64,000 bases of DNA, from assembly GCA_027488985.1 (NCBI GenBank), contig JAIYAR010000002.1, positions 1 to 64,000 of the forward strand, given 5' to 3'. The notes beneath the pieces were generated by a model, which saw only the letters and a list, made by a program, of their open reading frames with translations, did not search any database and was not told where the DNA came from. This document shows, one piece after another, positions 24,682 to 32,309 of this stretch. This DNA is from Comamonadaceae bacterium. GTDB taxonomy: Bacteria > Pseudomonadota > Gammaproteobacteria > Burkholderiales > Burkholderiaceae_C. The translations under genes and the position numbers were made by a program. How positions within the stretch are numbered: position 1 is the stretch's first letter; each line of letters starts with the position of its first letter.

Positions 24682-25863
24682 TCAGTGCGCCGCTTTGGCG
24701 TCGGGGCCGGCTGCGGCACCGGTGCGGGCGGGGGCGCTGCCTTCGGGCGAGACGCCGGCCAGCACGGCCTGCACATCGGCAAACGCCAGCCAGTAGTCGC
24801 GCAGTGCTTCCGCGGCGGCCAGGCTGCTGAGCGTGCGGGTGCGGCTGTCGGCCATTACCTCAAACACGCTGGTGAGCATGCCGTTGTAGCGCAGGGTCAG
24901 CTCGTCGTGGATGAACTGGCGTAGCGGCACCACCTCGGTTTGCAGGTGGTGGGCAATGTCCCACTGGGTGCGCAGGTTGAAGGCGGCTTCGCGCGCTTCG
25001 CTGCGCACCAGCACCGCTTGCGCGCGCACTCTGGCCGCGTCGCCCAAGGCGTCCCAACGCTCGTCCACATTGGACGGCACGTGTGTAGCTTGTTTGCGCT
25101 GCCAGCTTAGGCGCTCGGCTTGCAGGCTGCTGCGGGCTGCGAGGGCGCGAGCTTCCAGATCGGTGGTGTCTGTGGGGCTGGCAGGCAGTGCCGGAATGGC
25201 GGTAGCCAGGGTGAACTGGGTTTGCGCACCCCACAGGCCCAGCACCCGGATAAGCTGCTCGCGCGCGGCAAATGCCGCCTGTTCGCCCCGCGTCAGCTCC
25301 ACCGCCGCGTCTGACAGCGTGGCCTGGCTTTGGGCTTGGGTGAGGCGGCTCACATTGCCGGCGCGCACCATGCGGCGCGTGAGTTCATCGGCGGTCTCAG
25401 CGGTGGTCTTGGCCTCGCGCAGCAGCTGGGCGCTGCGCTCTGCGGCCACCGCGTTAACCCAGGCCTTGTAGGCGCGCAGGGCAAGGCGGGTGGCTTCGTC
25501 GCGGGCGCGCAGCCGGGACGGAAAGCCGGTGCTTTGCATGTCGGTGATGTTGCTGCCCTCCGCGCCCAGCGCCATCTGCAGCTCGGGGCTGTGGAGCAGG
25601 GCGATGCGCATGGCAGCCGGTCCATCCACCGGGGCTTGGAGCAGCTTGGTCAGCTCATAGTCGCCCGCAAAGGTCGGGCTGGCGATGCGCAGGGGCGCGC
25701 CTGCCGGGCCCAGCAGGGCGCTCAGGCGGCTTTGCACTTCGGCTTGCAGGCCTTGCACGCCCCCATCAGGCGGGGCTGCGTGGGCGTTGGAGAGCAGCAG
25801 CGCCAACCCGAGCACGCACACCACGTGCCCTGTAAACCGCTGTGCACCACGTGGGCTGCTCAT
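24682..25863 (-). CDS. TolC-family outer membrane protein
   Basis: The ATG at 25863 gives 393 residues with a signal peptide cleaved near SNAHAA. The protein is mainly helical and shows TolC-type features such as LLREAKTTAETADELTRRMVRAGNVSRLTQAQSQ, QAAFAAREQLIRVLGLWG and LRYNGMLTSVFEVMADSRTR. It overlaps the upstream gene by four bases (ATGA). No RND pump or adaptor is in this operon, so it either partners with an unlinked pump or acts in copper export of the periplasm. Confidence 0.85.
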   Translation of the reverse strand: MSSPRGAQRFTGHVVCVLGLALLLSNAHAAPPDGGVQGLQAEVQSRLSALLGPAGAPLRIASPTFAGDYELTKLLQAPVDGPAAMRIALLHSPELQMALGAEGSNITDMQSTGFPSRLRARDEATRLALRAYKAWVNAVAAERSAQLLREAKTTAETADELTRRMVRAGNVSRLTQAQSQATLSDAAVELTRGEQAAFAAREQLIRVLGLWGAQTQFTLATAIPALPASPTDTTDLEARALAARSSLQAERLSWQRKQATHVPSNVDERWDALGDAARVRAQAVLVRSEAREAAFNLRTQWDIAHHLQTEVVPLRQFIHDELTLRYNGMLTSVFEVMADSRTRTLSSLAAAEALRDYWLAFADVQAVLAGVSPEGSAPARTGAAAGPDAKAAH

Positions 25864-26180
25864 GGCTGCTCCTTCGGTTTCGCTGCGCGGGCTTTTTCCC
25901 ACTGCAGCAGGTCAATATGGCCACGCGGAAACTGGCCGACCGCCTTGTTGGCGGCTTTCCAATCGCCGCTGCCCTCTTCGACGCCCTTGGGCAGGTCGGC
26001 AAACACCGAGCGGTATTGCAGCGCGGGTACGGGATTGGCGGCGTCACTGGCTTGCAGGGTGCGTGCAGGCTCAGTCAGGGCGGGTGCTGCGGGCTGGGCT
26101 TGCGCGTGGGCCACCAGCACAAGGGCGAAGCCCATGCCGGCAACGCAGGCGGCCCGCGGTAGCGAACAAAGAGAGAACAT
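25860..26180 (-). CDS. Small exported protein of the copper operon, function unknown
   Basis: The 106-residue protein begins MFSLCSLPRAACVAGMGFAL with a signal peptide ending near AHAQAQ. The mature part (about 78 residues) contains ALQYRSVFADLPKGVEEGSG and DWKAANKAVGQFPRGHIDLL. I have seen the layout YRSVFADY...WRAAN next to TolC-type genes in copper clusters of related bacteria, but no function is assigned. Its overlap with the TolC gene indicates translational coupling. Confidence 0.75.
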   Translation of the reverse strand: MFSLCSLPRAACVAGMGFALVLVAHAQAQPAAPALTEPARTLQASDAANPVPALQYRSVFADLPKGVEEGSGDWKAANKAVGQFPRGHIDLLQWEKARAAKPKEQP

Positions 26181-26272
26181 GGTTGATTTCCTGATTCAAG
26201 GTGAAAACACCCCGCCCGCAGGCTGCGCATGGCAGTGAAGGGCGGACTACAGACCCACTTCGGGCCTTGGAA

Positions 26273-26659
26273 TCAGGAAATGGGTGGTTTTTGGGCCAAA
26301 GCCGTCAGGGCGCTGGCAAAGTGGTCGGTGCGGGTTGGCACCTGCATGTGCGGGCCGAACCCTGACAGGGCCAAGCGGAGCTCGGCAGGCAAGGCCGTAG
26401 AAGCGCACATCTGGCAGAGCGAGCAGTTCTCGCAACCATCAAACTCAGCCACTGTGGTGACAGGCACAGGCTCCCCGCTGTGGTGGGGGGCTTGCGCCAT
26501 CTCTTCGCAGTGGGGGTTGGTCGCGTGGGTATCGCCAGAGGCTGCCGGGGCGCTCACGCTCATTGCCAGAGTGGTGGCCATGCGGGTCGCCATCAGCTCA
26601 TTGGCCATGCCGCGCAGGGGCGCCAGAGCGATCAGCAAGATGAGAAGAACAACACGCAT
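26273..26659 (-). CDS. Small Cys-rich exported protein at the head of the copper operon
   Basis: The ATG at 26659 gives 128 residues with a signal peptide or N-terminal helix (MRVVLLILLIALAPLRGMAN). A cluster of five cysteines and adjacent histidines lies in the middle (NPHCEEMAQAPHH and GCENCSLCQMC). Both suggest metal binding. It resembles the short DUF2946- or CopL-like proteins that open copper operons, but I cannot place it securely. It is followed at 92 bases by the next gene on the same strand. Confidence 0.6.
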   Translation of the reverse strand: MRVVLLILLIALAPLRGMANELMATRMATTLAMSVSAPAASGDTHATNPHCEEMAQAPHHSGEPVPVTTVAEFDGCENCSLCQMCASTALPAELRLALSGFGPHMQVPTRTDHFASALTALAQKPPIS

Positions 26660-27052
26660 GGTTAGATGATACGCCGCAGCTTTCAGAAGTTCCGTACGCT
26701 GAAGATACATGAACAAATTGACTGACAGCGCTCGTTGAATCTGCGCGAACAGCTATGAAATATATAGCAACCTAAAGTAACTGGGGTCAACTGTTTACCG
26801 CTGGACAGTCCGGATGGACGGTCATCGTGGTTCCGACAACAATCCGCCCATTCCCGCTTATTCGCGCCCCCGGCGCTCCCTTGCCATGAACCGTACTGCT
26901 GCCTCCCGCCCCCGACCCGTGCACTACTGGCGCTGGCTGGTCATTGCCGCATGCATTGGATGGATGGCGGGCAACTCGCACAAGGCAGACCCCAAGCCCC
27001 CCAAGCAGGGACTTGGCGCCCCAGGCACTGCCGTCGCACACGCCAAAGTAGC
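26660..27052. other. 393-base gap between the copper and osmoprotectant operons
   Basis: The stretch holds the promoter side of the copper operon (26660-26720), a degraded repeat copy (26722-26754) and a possible short plus-strand frame from 26886. No clear operator, terminator or tRNA was found. Confidence 0.5.
26722..26754. repeat. Dispersed intergenic palindrome, degraded copy 4
   Basis: CTGACAGCGC-TCGTTGAATCT-GCGCGAACAG resembles the other copies, with three arm mismatches. It is followed by a TATATAGCAA tail like that after copy 2. Confidence 0.5.
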
Positions 27053-27068
27053 TCAGCCCGACCAGTGA
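26886..27068 (+). CDS. Possible small membrane peptide, doubtful
   Basis: The 60-residue frame MNRTAASRPRPVHYWRWLVI continues with a single hydrophobic helix (about 15-29) and a Pro/Lys-rich tail. There is no good ribosome site, and its 3' end overlaps the opposite-strand gene by 16 bases. It may not be expressed. Confidence 0.25.
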   Translation: MNRTAASRPRPVHYWRWLVIAACIGWMAGNSHKADPKPPKQGLGAPGTAVAHAKVAQPDQ

Positions 27069-27310
27069 ATCCAGGCCGCAATGGCGGCAATCACCAGGGC
27101 CATGAGCCCGCCCAACCACCGCTGAATAACGCGGGTCTGCACGCAGTCGTTACAAATGCGACCGTGTCTGTCGGTCAGGTTGGGTAACGCCCCGCAGCTG
27201 TAGCACCGCCCGGCACGCTCCCACTTTTCGCGGCGCTTGCCCCGCCATACGAACACCACTACCAGCACCAATAGCACCACGACCAAAAAGTTGAATCCGA
27301 GCTTGAGCAT
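27053..27310 (-). CDS. Small membrane protein with a two-CxxC zinc ribbon
   Basis: The 85-residue protein has an N-terminal helix (about 5-22), a cytosolic loop with CYSCGALPNLTDRHGRICNDC (two CxxC pairs separated by 13 residues) and a second helix near residues 67-82. It starts 3 bases after the osmoprotectant permease gene, so it is the last gene of that operon. The zinc-ribbon-plus-two-helix build is clear, but I do not recognise a named family. Confidence 0.65.
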   Translation of the reverse strand: MLKLGFNFLVVVLLVLVVVFVWRGKRREKWERAGRCYSCGALPNLTDRHGRICNDCVQTRVIQRWLGGLMALVIAAIAAWIHWSG

Positions 27311-27313
27311 GGA

Positions 27314-28330
27314 TCAGCGTGCTGCCATCACTTTGCGGATGCGCTCTATCGTTTCGGGCATGCGCGCCTTGCGCGACACATCCAGACCCAACTCACGCGC
27401 AATGTGGTTCACCACGGCCACGTTCAGTGGCACCCCGCCGGCATCCACGGCCTTTAGCAAGTCGCGCGCGCGCTGCTCGGCAGTGCGGGGCTGGGGTCGG
27501 AAGAGAAATGTCGAAAGGGCGGTAAACCAGTTCATGTATGTCCTGCGGGTTGAAGGACTGTAGCGCGTCCCGGGGTGCCCTTCTTTCCGAAGTTGCAGCC
27601 GCGTTGCAGCGTAGGCAAACCAGCTGTCTACGGTGATCGCCAGCCATCCGGTCAACAGGGCACCTTGAAGTATGTAGGGCGTATTGAAGCCGCTCAACCC
27701 GATGATGATGGGCGAGCCCAGGTTCTGCGAGCCGACCGTTGCGGCAATGGCGGCCGTGCCGATGTTGATGGTGACAGAAGTGCGTATTCCGGCCAGTACG
27801 ATGGGCGCTGCCGAGGGGGCCTCTACCCACCGAAAGATTTGCCAGGGCCGCATCCCCAGGCCCTTGGCAGCATCTACTACTGCGGAAGGTGTGGACTCCA
27901 GCCCCGCAATCACCCCTTGCAGCATAGGCAGCAGGCCATACAGCGCCAATGCAATGTAGGCAGGCTGCTCCCCGAACCCGATGAGGGGCACCGCAAGGGC
28001 CAGCACCGCCACGGGCGGGAACGTCTGCCCCATCGCCACCAGAGATTCAACCAGCGGCCGGTAGCTTTGCCCGCCGGGCCGGGTTACCCACACCCCGGCC
28101 GTGACCGCAATCACCAAAGCCGCACCGCTCGAGATGGCAACCAGCGACACATGGGCCATCAACAGATGCAAGAAAGGCTCCTGCCGGTACATGGCCCGTT
28201 CCTGGGCTGGAAACAGCGCGTGGAAAACCGGCTCCAGATCCGCCATTCCCCATGCCAGCAACAGCAAGGCCGCGCTCAAGAGCAGCGGTATCGCCAGTGG
28301 CTGCAGGCTCCGGAGTCGCCCGGACATCAC
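27314..28330 (-). CDS. YehW-like osmoprotectant ABC permease with a C-terminal extension
   Basis: The 338-residue protein is a glycine-betaine-type permease up to about residue 247, with the EAA-type loop AAKGLGMRPWQIFRWVEAPSAAP and TVGSQNLGSPIIIGL. It then continues in frame without a stop through 18 linker codons into a 73-residue segment starting MNWFTALSTFLFRPQ, which looks like a separate small soluble protein with its own AGGA site before ATG 27535. The E. coli YehW ends where the permease ends. The extension may be a natural fusion or a lost stop codon. The start overlaps the ATPase gene by four bases. Confidence 0.8.
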   Translation of the reverse strand: MMSGRLRSLQPLAIPLLLSAALLLLAWGMADLEPVFHALFPAQERAMYRQEPFLHLLMAHVSLVAISSGAALVIAVTAGVWVTRPGGQSYRPLVESLVAMGQTFPPVAVLALAVPLIGFGEQPAYIALALYGLLPMLQGVIAGLESTPSAVVDAAKGLGMRPWQIFRWVEAPSAAPIVLAGIRTSVTINIGTAAIAATVGSQNLGSPIIIGLSGFNTPYILQGALLTGWLAITVDSWFAYAATRLQLRKEGHPGTRYSPSTRRTYMNWFTALSTFLFRPQPRTAEQRARDLLKAVDAGGVPLNVAVVNHIARELGLDVSRKARMPETIERIRKVMAAR

Positions 28331-29280
28331 AGGTCCGCCTGCTTCCGTGCAGACCCGGTGTCCAGAAGGTCTTCAAAGTAAGCAAGCCCGGCGTGGCTGC
28401 CATCGGCATGCACCACCGGGAGGTGATCCCGCCCTTGGCTGATAAAGGCGGACAGGGCTTCGCGCAAATTGGCATCTATTGCCAAAGGCGCTCCCTCCGC
28501 GGGACCGCCCGGCCGCATCCGGCTGCGCACTGAATCCAGCCCCAAGCGCTTGATACCCAGATCGGCACGCCCCAAAAATTCACTCACAAAATCATTGGCA
28601 GGCCGGGATAGCAGCGCCAATGGGCTGCCGTCCTGAACGACCTCGCCGTCCCGGAACAGCACGATGCGGCTTGCCAGAAACAGCGCTTCATCGATGTCGT
28701 GGGTGACCAGCACAATGGTTTTGCCGGATAGCGCATGGATGCGTTTGATCTCTTTCTGCAGAACGACGCGGGTCACCGGGTCGAGCGCACCGAAAGGCTC
28801 ATCCATCAGCAGCACCTCGGGGTCGGCGGCCAACGCGCGCGCCACACCCACGCGTTGTTGCTGTCCGCCCGAGAGCTCGTGGGGGTAGCGGTGCGCGAAG
28901 CCGGCAGGGTCCAGTTGCAATAGCAACAACAACTCCTGCACCCGAGCAGCCACCTTGGCAGCGGGCCAGTCCAGCAAGCGGGGCACAGTGCCAATGTTTT
29001 TCTCGATGGTCCAGTGCGGGAAGAGCCCTACCGACTGGATGGCGTAGCCCATACGGCGACGCAAGTCCTCCGGCGCGAAGCTGCGAATTTCCTGACCCGA
29101 GAAGCGGATGCGGCCCGCGTCGTGCTCCACCAGGCGATTGATCATGCGCAACGTGGTGGACTTGCCGGAGCCTGAGGGTCCGATCAGCACCACGAACTCT
29201 CCGGCGGAGATGTTCAGGTTCAGGTCGGCGACGGCCAACCGGTCGCCATAGGCTTTGCGGACATGTTCAAACTGAATCAT
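28327..29280 (-). CDS. YehX-like osmoprotectant ABC ATPase
   Basis: The 317-residue ATPase has Walker A GPSGSGKST, the ProV/OpuA-type Q-loop YAIQSVGLFPHWTIEKNI, the signature LSGGQQQRVGVARAL, Walker [14 protein letters not shown] and the switch VLVTHDIDEA. After residue 240 a short CBS-like tail includes DHLPVVHADGSHAGLAYFEDL. This matches YehX/OpuCA of betaine-type importers. It lies 3 bases after the YehY-like gene and its stop overlaps the second permease gene. Confidence 0.9.
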   Translation of the reverse strand: MIQFEHVRKAYGDRLAVADLNLNISAGEFVVLIGPSGSGKSTTLRMINRLVEHDAGRIRFSGQEIRSFAPEDLRRRMGYAIQSVGLFPHWTIEKNIGTVPRLLDWPAAKVAARVQELLLLLQLDPAGFAHRYPHELSGGQQQRVGVARALAADPEVLLMDEPFGALDPVTRVVLQKEIKRIHALSGKTIVLVTHDIDEALFLASRIVLFRDGEVVQDGSPLALLSRPANDFVSEFLGRADLGIKRLGLDSVRSRMRPGGPAEGAPLAIDANLREALSAFISQGRDHLPVVHADGSHAGLAYFEDLLDTGSARKQADL

Positions 29281-29283
29281 GAT

Positions 29284-30471
29284 TTAGCGTCGGATCCATG
29301 TGGGGAACAAAGCGGCCATTGCCGCGAACAAGGCCTCGGCACACCAGGCCAGTACCACCAGGGGCGCCACTGCCAGCACCACCAGATCCAGCGCACTGCT
29401 GAACAGGCCCTCAAACATCAGCGCCCCCAAGCCGCCTGCACCAATCAGCGCGGCCACAGCCGCCAAGCCTATGGTTTGGACCAGCATGACCTTCAGCCCC
29501 GACAGAATGACTGGTGCCGCCAAGGGCAATTCCACTTGCCACAAGCGCTGCCGTCCCACCATGCCCATGGCGTGTGCGGATTCGACCGCAGCGACAGGCA
29601 CGTTGGCGAGTCCCTCCACCACGCTGCGCACCAAGGGCAGCAGGGAATACAGCGTGAGCGCAAGCACCGCCGGCGCCAAGCCAATGCCGTGAATCCCCCA
29701 GGCCGGCAGAACAGGAAAAACAGCGCCCAGCCAGGCCAGCGCCGCCATCAGCAAGCCAAAGAGCGCAATCGAGGGAATGGTTTGCACCAGATTCAATGCC
29801 GGAAAAACCCGTGCAGCCCACGCCGGTTGCCGGTGCAGACCGACCCCCATGGGCAAGCCGGCGGTCACCGTAAGCCCCACGGTCCAGCCGATGATCAGCA
29901 GATGCTGTCGCAAGGCCCGCCAGAAGTCTTCCTGCCGGTTGGTGTACTCCTTCAGGGTAGAGAGCGCATCAAGGTAGCCGCCCGTCAGCAGCACCAGTAC
30001 CCCCGCTACCAGGACTGCCCAGAAAGAGATGGTGAGTAACTTGCGGTCATGCAGGTTGCGCAACAGCTCATTGGCCAGCAGCCACGCCAGCACCAACGTG
30101 AGCCAAAAGCCGCTGGAAAAACTGGTGCGGCCCAAGCCGCCGGTCTGTACTTGATGTGCCGCCGCCAAGCTGCCGCAAAGCGCGCACAGCCCCCAAACAA
30201 GTCCTGCGAGCCATAGCAGCGCGCCGCATGAAACGAGCCGGTTTTTTTCAGGCTGCTGCCGTGCCAGCAACAAGAGCACGCCGACAAACCCCCATGTAGC
30301 TGCCCCGGCCCACCAGCCCGTGCCCGCTTGCATGAGCGCATCCAGCAAGGTTTTGCCTTTTCCACTCAGCAGGCGGTTTGGGGCCTCGCTCAGAAGTGGC
30401 AAAACAGCCAGCACCGCTGCGTTCGCGAGCAGCAGAAAAGGCAGGGCTCTGGAGTGCGCTGTGCGCAGCAT
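29284..30471 (-). CDS. yehY: YehY-like osmoprotectant ABC permease
   Basis: The 395-residue permease has an N-terminal block of extra helices (about 10-160) before the transport core, as in E. coli YehY (385 residues). The core has GLHRQPAWAARVFPALNLVQTIPSIALFG, the coupling loop ESAHAMGMVGRQRLWQVELPLAAPVILSG and IGAGGLGALMFEGL. The extra helices distinguish YehY from YehW. It is transcribed after the binding-protein gene (9-base gap). Confidence 0.9.
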   Translation of the reverse strand: MLRTAHSRALPFLLLANAAVLAVLPLLSEAPNRLLSGKGKTLLDALMQAGTGWWAGAATWGFVGVLLLLARQQPEKNRLVSCGALLWLAGLVWGLCALCGSLAAAHQVQTGGLGRTSFSSGFWLTLVLAWLLANELLRNLHDRKLLTISFWAVLVAGVLVLLTGGYLDALSTLKEYTNRQEDFWRALRQHLLIIGWTVGLTVTAGLPMGVGLHRQPAWAARVFPALNLVQTIPSIALFGLLMAALAWLGAVFPVLPAWGIHGIGLAPAVLALTLYSLLPLVRSVVEGLANVPVAAVESAHAMGMVGRQRLWQVELPLAAPVILSGLKVMLVQTIGLAAVAALIGAGGLGALMFEGLFSSALDLVVLAVAPLVVLAWCAEALFAAMAALFPTWIRR

Positions 30472-30480
30472 GCGATGCGT

Positions 30481-31413
30481 TTAGCCCTTGATCAGGTTCT
30501 TCGACTTCAGGTAGTCCGCAGCTACTTTTTTGGCATCCTGGCCTTCCAATGCGATCTTGGCATTGAGGGACTGAAGGGTTGGGCCATCCAGTGTCTTGAA
30601 AACCGGTGCCAGTGCGTCACGGATCTTGGGGTTCTTGGCCAGCACCGATTCACGGATGATGGGTGCAGGCGCGTAAACGGGTTGGATGCCTTTGGGGTCA
30701 TCCAGGATCACCAGGCCCAAGGCTGCCACCGGCCCGTCGGTACCGTAGGCCATGGCAGCGTTGACGCCGGACGTGCCTTCGGCAGCGGCTTTGATGGTGA
30801 CTGCAGTGTCTCCACCGGCCAGGGTCAGCAACTGCGCCTGGGTGAGTTTGAAGCCATAGCCGGTCTGGAAAGCCGGCAATGCGTCAGACCGCTCAATGAA
30901 CTCCGCGGATGCCGCTAACTTGAACTTGCCACCGCCGGAAACCCAGCGACCCAGGTCTTCCAGTGTTTTCAGCTTGTTGGCAGCGGCTATCTCTTTGCGT
31001 ATGGCAATGGCCCAGGTGTTGTTGGCCGGTGCGGGCTCCAGCCAAGTGATCTTGTTGGCGGCAGAGTCCAGCTTGTTGACCAACTCGTGGCCGGCCTTGG
31101 CACTCTTCCAGGCAGCGTTCTTTTCATCGGAGAAGAAGAAGGCGCCGTTGCCGGTGTATTCGGGGTAGATGTCGATTTCACCGGCCACGATGGCGCTACG
31201 CACTATCTTGGTGTTGCCCAAGCGAACCTTGTTCTCGGTCTTGATGCCATTGGCCTCCAGCACCTGCACGATGATGTTGCCCAGCAGTGCGCCTTCAGTG
31301 TCAATTTTGGAGCCCACGCGCACAGGCGCGTTTTGTGCCCAGGCCTGGGGCACTGCGATTGCAGCGGCCAGCGTTGCCAGTGCAAGGGTTCTGCGGGTGA
31401 AGTGGGTGGTCAT
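30481..31413 (-). CDS. osmF: OsmF/YehZ-like osmoprotectant-binding protein
   Basis: The ATG at 31413 gives 310 residues with a signal peptide (MTTHFTRRTLALATLAAAI, cleaved near AWAQ). The mature start VRVGSKIDTEGALLGNIIVQ and VAGEIDIYPEYTGNGAFFF are the OpuAC signatures of quaternary-amine binding proteins. The gene heads the yehZ-yehY-yehX-yehW order seen in E. coli, whose transporter has low betaine affinity and is stress-induced. Two inverted repeats lie upstream in the promoter region. Confidence 0.9.
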   Translation of the reverse strand: MTTHFTRRTLALATLAAAIAVPQAWAQNAPVRVGSKIDTEGALLGNIIVQVLEANGIKTENKVRLGNTKIVRSAIVAGEIDIYPEYTGNGAFFFSDEKNAAWKSAKAGHELVNKLDSAANKITWLEPAPANNTWAIAIRKEIAAANKLKTLEDLGRWVSGGGKFKLAASAEFIERSDALPAFQTGYGFKLTQAQLLTLAGGDTAVTIKAAAEGTSGVNAAMAYGTDGPVAALGLVILDDPKGIQPVYAPAPIIRESVLAKNPKIRDALAPVFKTLDGPTLQSLNAKIALEGQDAKKVAADYLKSKNLIKG

Positions 31414-31477
31414 GTTCAGTCCTTGGTGTGAAAGCAATGGGTTCAAGCCAGCAATGCAAAAAGAGCCGGTGGTATCC

Positions 31478-31518
31478 GGGCAAATGACCTCTCCCGTTAC
31501 CTTGGAGGTCATGAGCCC
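31478..31518. promoter_or_regulatory. Inverted repeat in the osmF leader or promoter
   Basis: GGGC-AA-ATGACCTC and GAGGTCAT-GA-GCCC are perfect 12-base paired arms (with 2-base internal bulges) separated by 13 bases. It lies 65-105 bases before the osmF start codon. It could be a regulator site or a leader hairpin. Confidence 0.4.
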
Positions 31519-31551
31519 GGCCTCGGCAGTGATGCGTTGCCGACCTTTACC

Positions 31552-31577
31552 ACACCATGCCCGGATGGGCGTGGTGT
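31552..31577 (-). terminator. Hairpin downstream of the RBBP9-type gene
   Basis: ACACCATGCCC-GGAT-GGGCGTGGTGT forms an 11-bp stem with one wobble pair, about 60 bases after the hydrolase stop codon on the minus strand. There is no U-run, so it may be a 3'-end stabiliser rather than an intrinsic terminator. Confidence 0.35.
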
Positions 31578-31635
31578 ACCGCATGGTAGTTGTTGTTGAG
31601 GTAAAGCGTGCGTCAGAGGATTCCAGCCTAGTGGA

Positions 31636-32175
31636 TCATGCCGCGACAGGGCTTTCAATGAGCTGCAAGCTCTGCAGCAGCGCACTGCCCAGCGGCCAGG
31701 GGCCGAAGCCGGCCTCCACGTTAATGTGGCCGGCGTCGGGCAGGCGCACAAACTCACTCTTCCACGCACGCGCATAGGCACCTGCGGTGCGCACCGGGCA
31801 AAACGGATCGTTGCTGCTGGCCACCACAATGCTGCGGTAGGGCAGGGGCTGGTAAGGCACAGGGGCAAAGTCCGCCAGAATGCCGCGCCGTTCGGGGTCG
31901 GCCGGGGCCACCAGCAGCGCGCCCACAATGCGCTCAGTCGCTTCTGCTGGCAAGTGGCTGGTGGCAATGCAGCCCAGGCTGTGCGCGGCAATGACGACCG
32001 GACCATCAATCTCCAGAATGTGGCGTGTGATCGACGCGACCCACGCGGTGCGCGTAGGGGTGATCCAGTCGTCCTGGTGCACCCGCACCGCGCCCGGCAG
32101 TTGTTCGGCCCACAGGGTTTGCCAATGGCCGGGGCCGGAATCACGCCATCCGGGAACAATCAACACAGTAGACAT
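31636..32175 (-). CDS. RBBP9/YdeN-family serine alpha/beta hydrolase
   Basis: The ATG at 32175 (ribosome site aaggtgag) gives 179 residues. The catalytic serine lies in VIAAHSLGCIATS, the acid in SSNDPFCPVRTAGAYA, and the histidine in PDAGHINVEAGFG. The N-terminus VLIVPGWRDSGPGHWQTLWA is diagnostic of the RBBP9/YdeN family. The substrate is unknown. Its promoter carries the same 38-bp element as the sulfate operon, pointing to sulfur-responsive expression; that link is inferred. Confidence 0.88.
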   Translation of the reverse strand: MSTVLIVPGWRDSGPGHWQTLWAEQLPGAVRVHQDDWITPTRTAWVASITRHILEIDGPVVIAAHSLGCIATSHLPAEATERIVGALLVAPADPERRGILADFAPVPYQPLPYRSIVVASSNDPFCPVRTAGAYARAWKSEFVRLPDAGHINVEAGFGPWPLGSALLQSLQLIESPVAA

Positions 32176-32220
32176 GGACTCACCTTCAAAACTAGCGAGG
32201 GACCATTCTGCGCAAGCGCT

Positions 32221-32258
32221 GTGTGAAACCCAACGAATACTTTGTTGTTTGCTTATGC
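32221..32258 (-). promoter_or_regulatory. Shared promoter element upstream of the RBBP9-type gene
   Basis: It contains CAACGAA-TAC-TTTGTTG (32230-32246, one mismatch from a perfect palindrome) followed by TTTGCTTATGCG. It matches the sbp element at 15506-15543 in sequence and orientation. It lies 46-83 bases before the hydrolase start codon. Confidence 0.62.
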
Positions 32259-32309
32259 GGCGCACACCTTAGTGCAAGAGCGTGTAGCGGGGGTCTTTAA
32301 GATCGGTAG

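Noticed and set aside
26686..26712. CTTTCAG...CTGAAG inverted repeat before the copper operon as a metal-regulator site
   Set aside because: The arms are short and the spacing does not fit CueR or CopR boxes.
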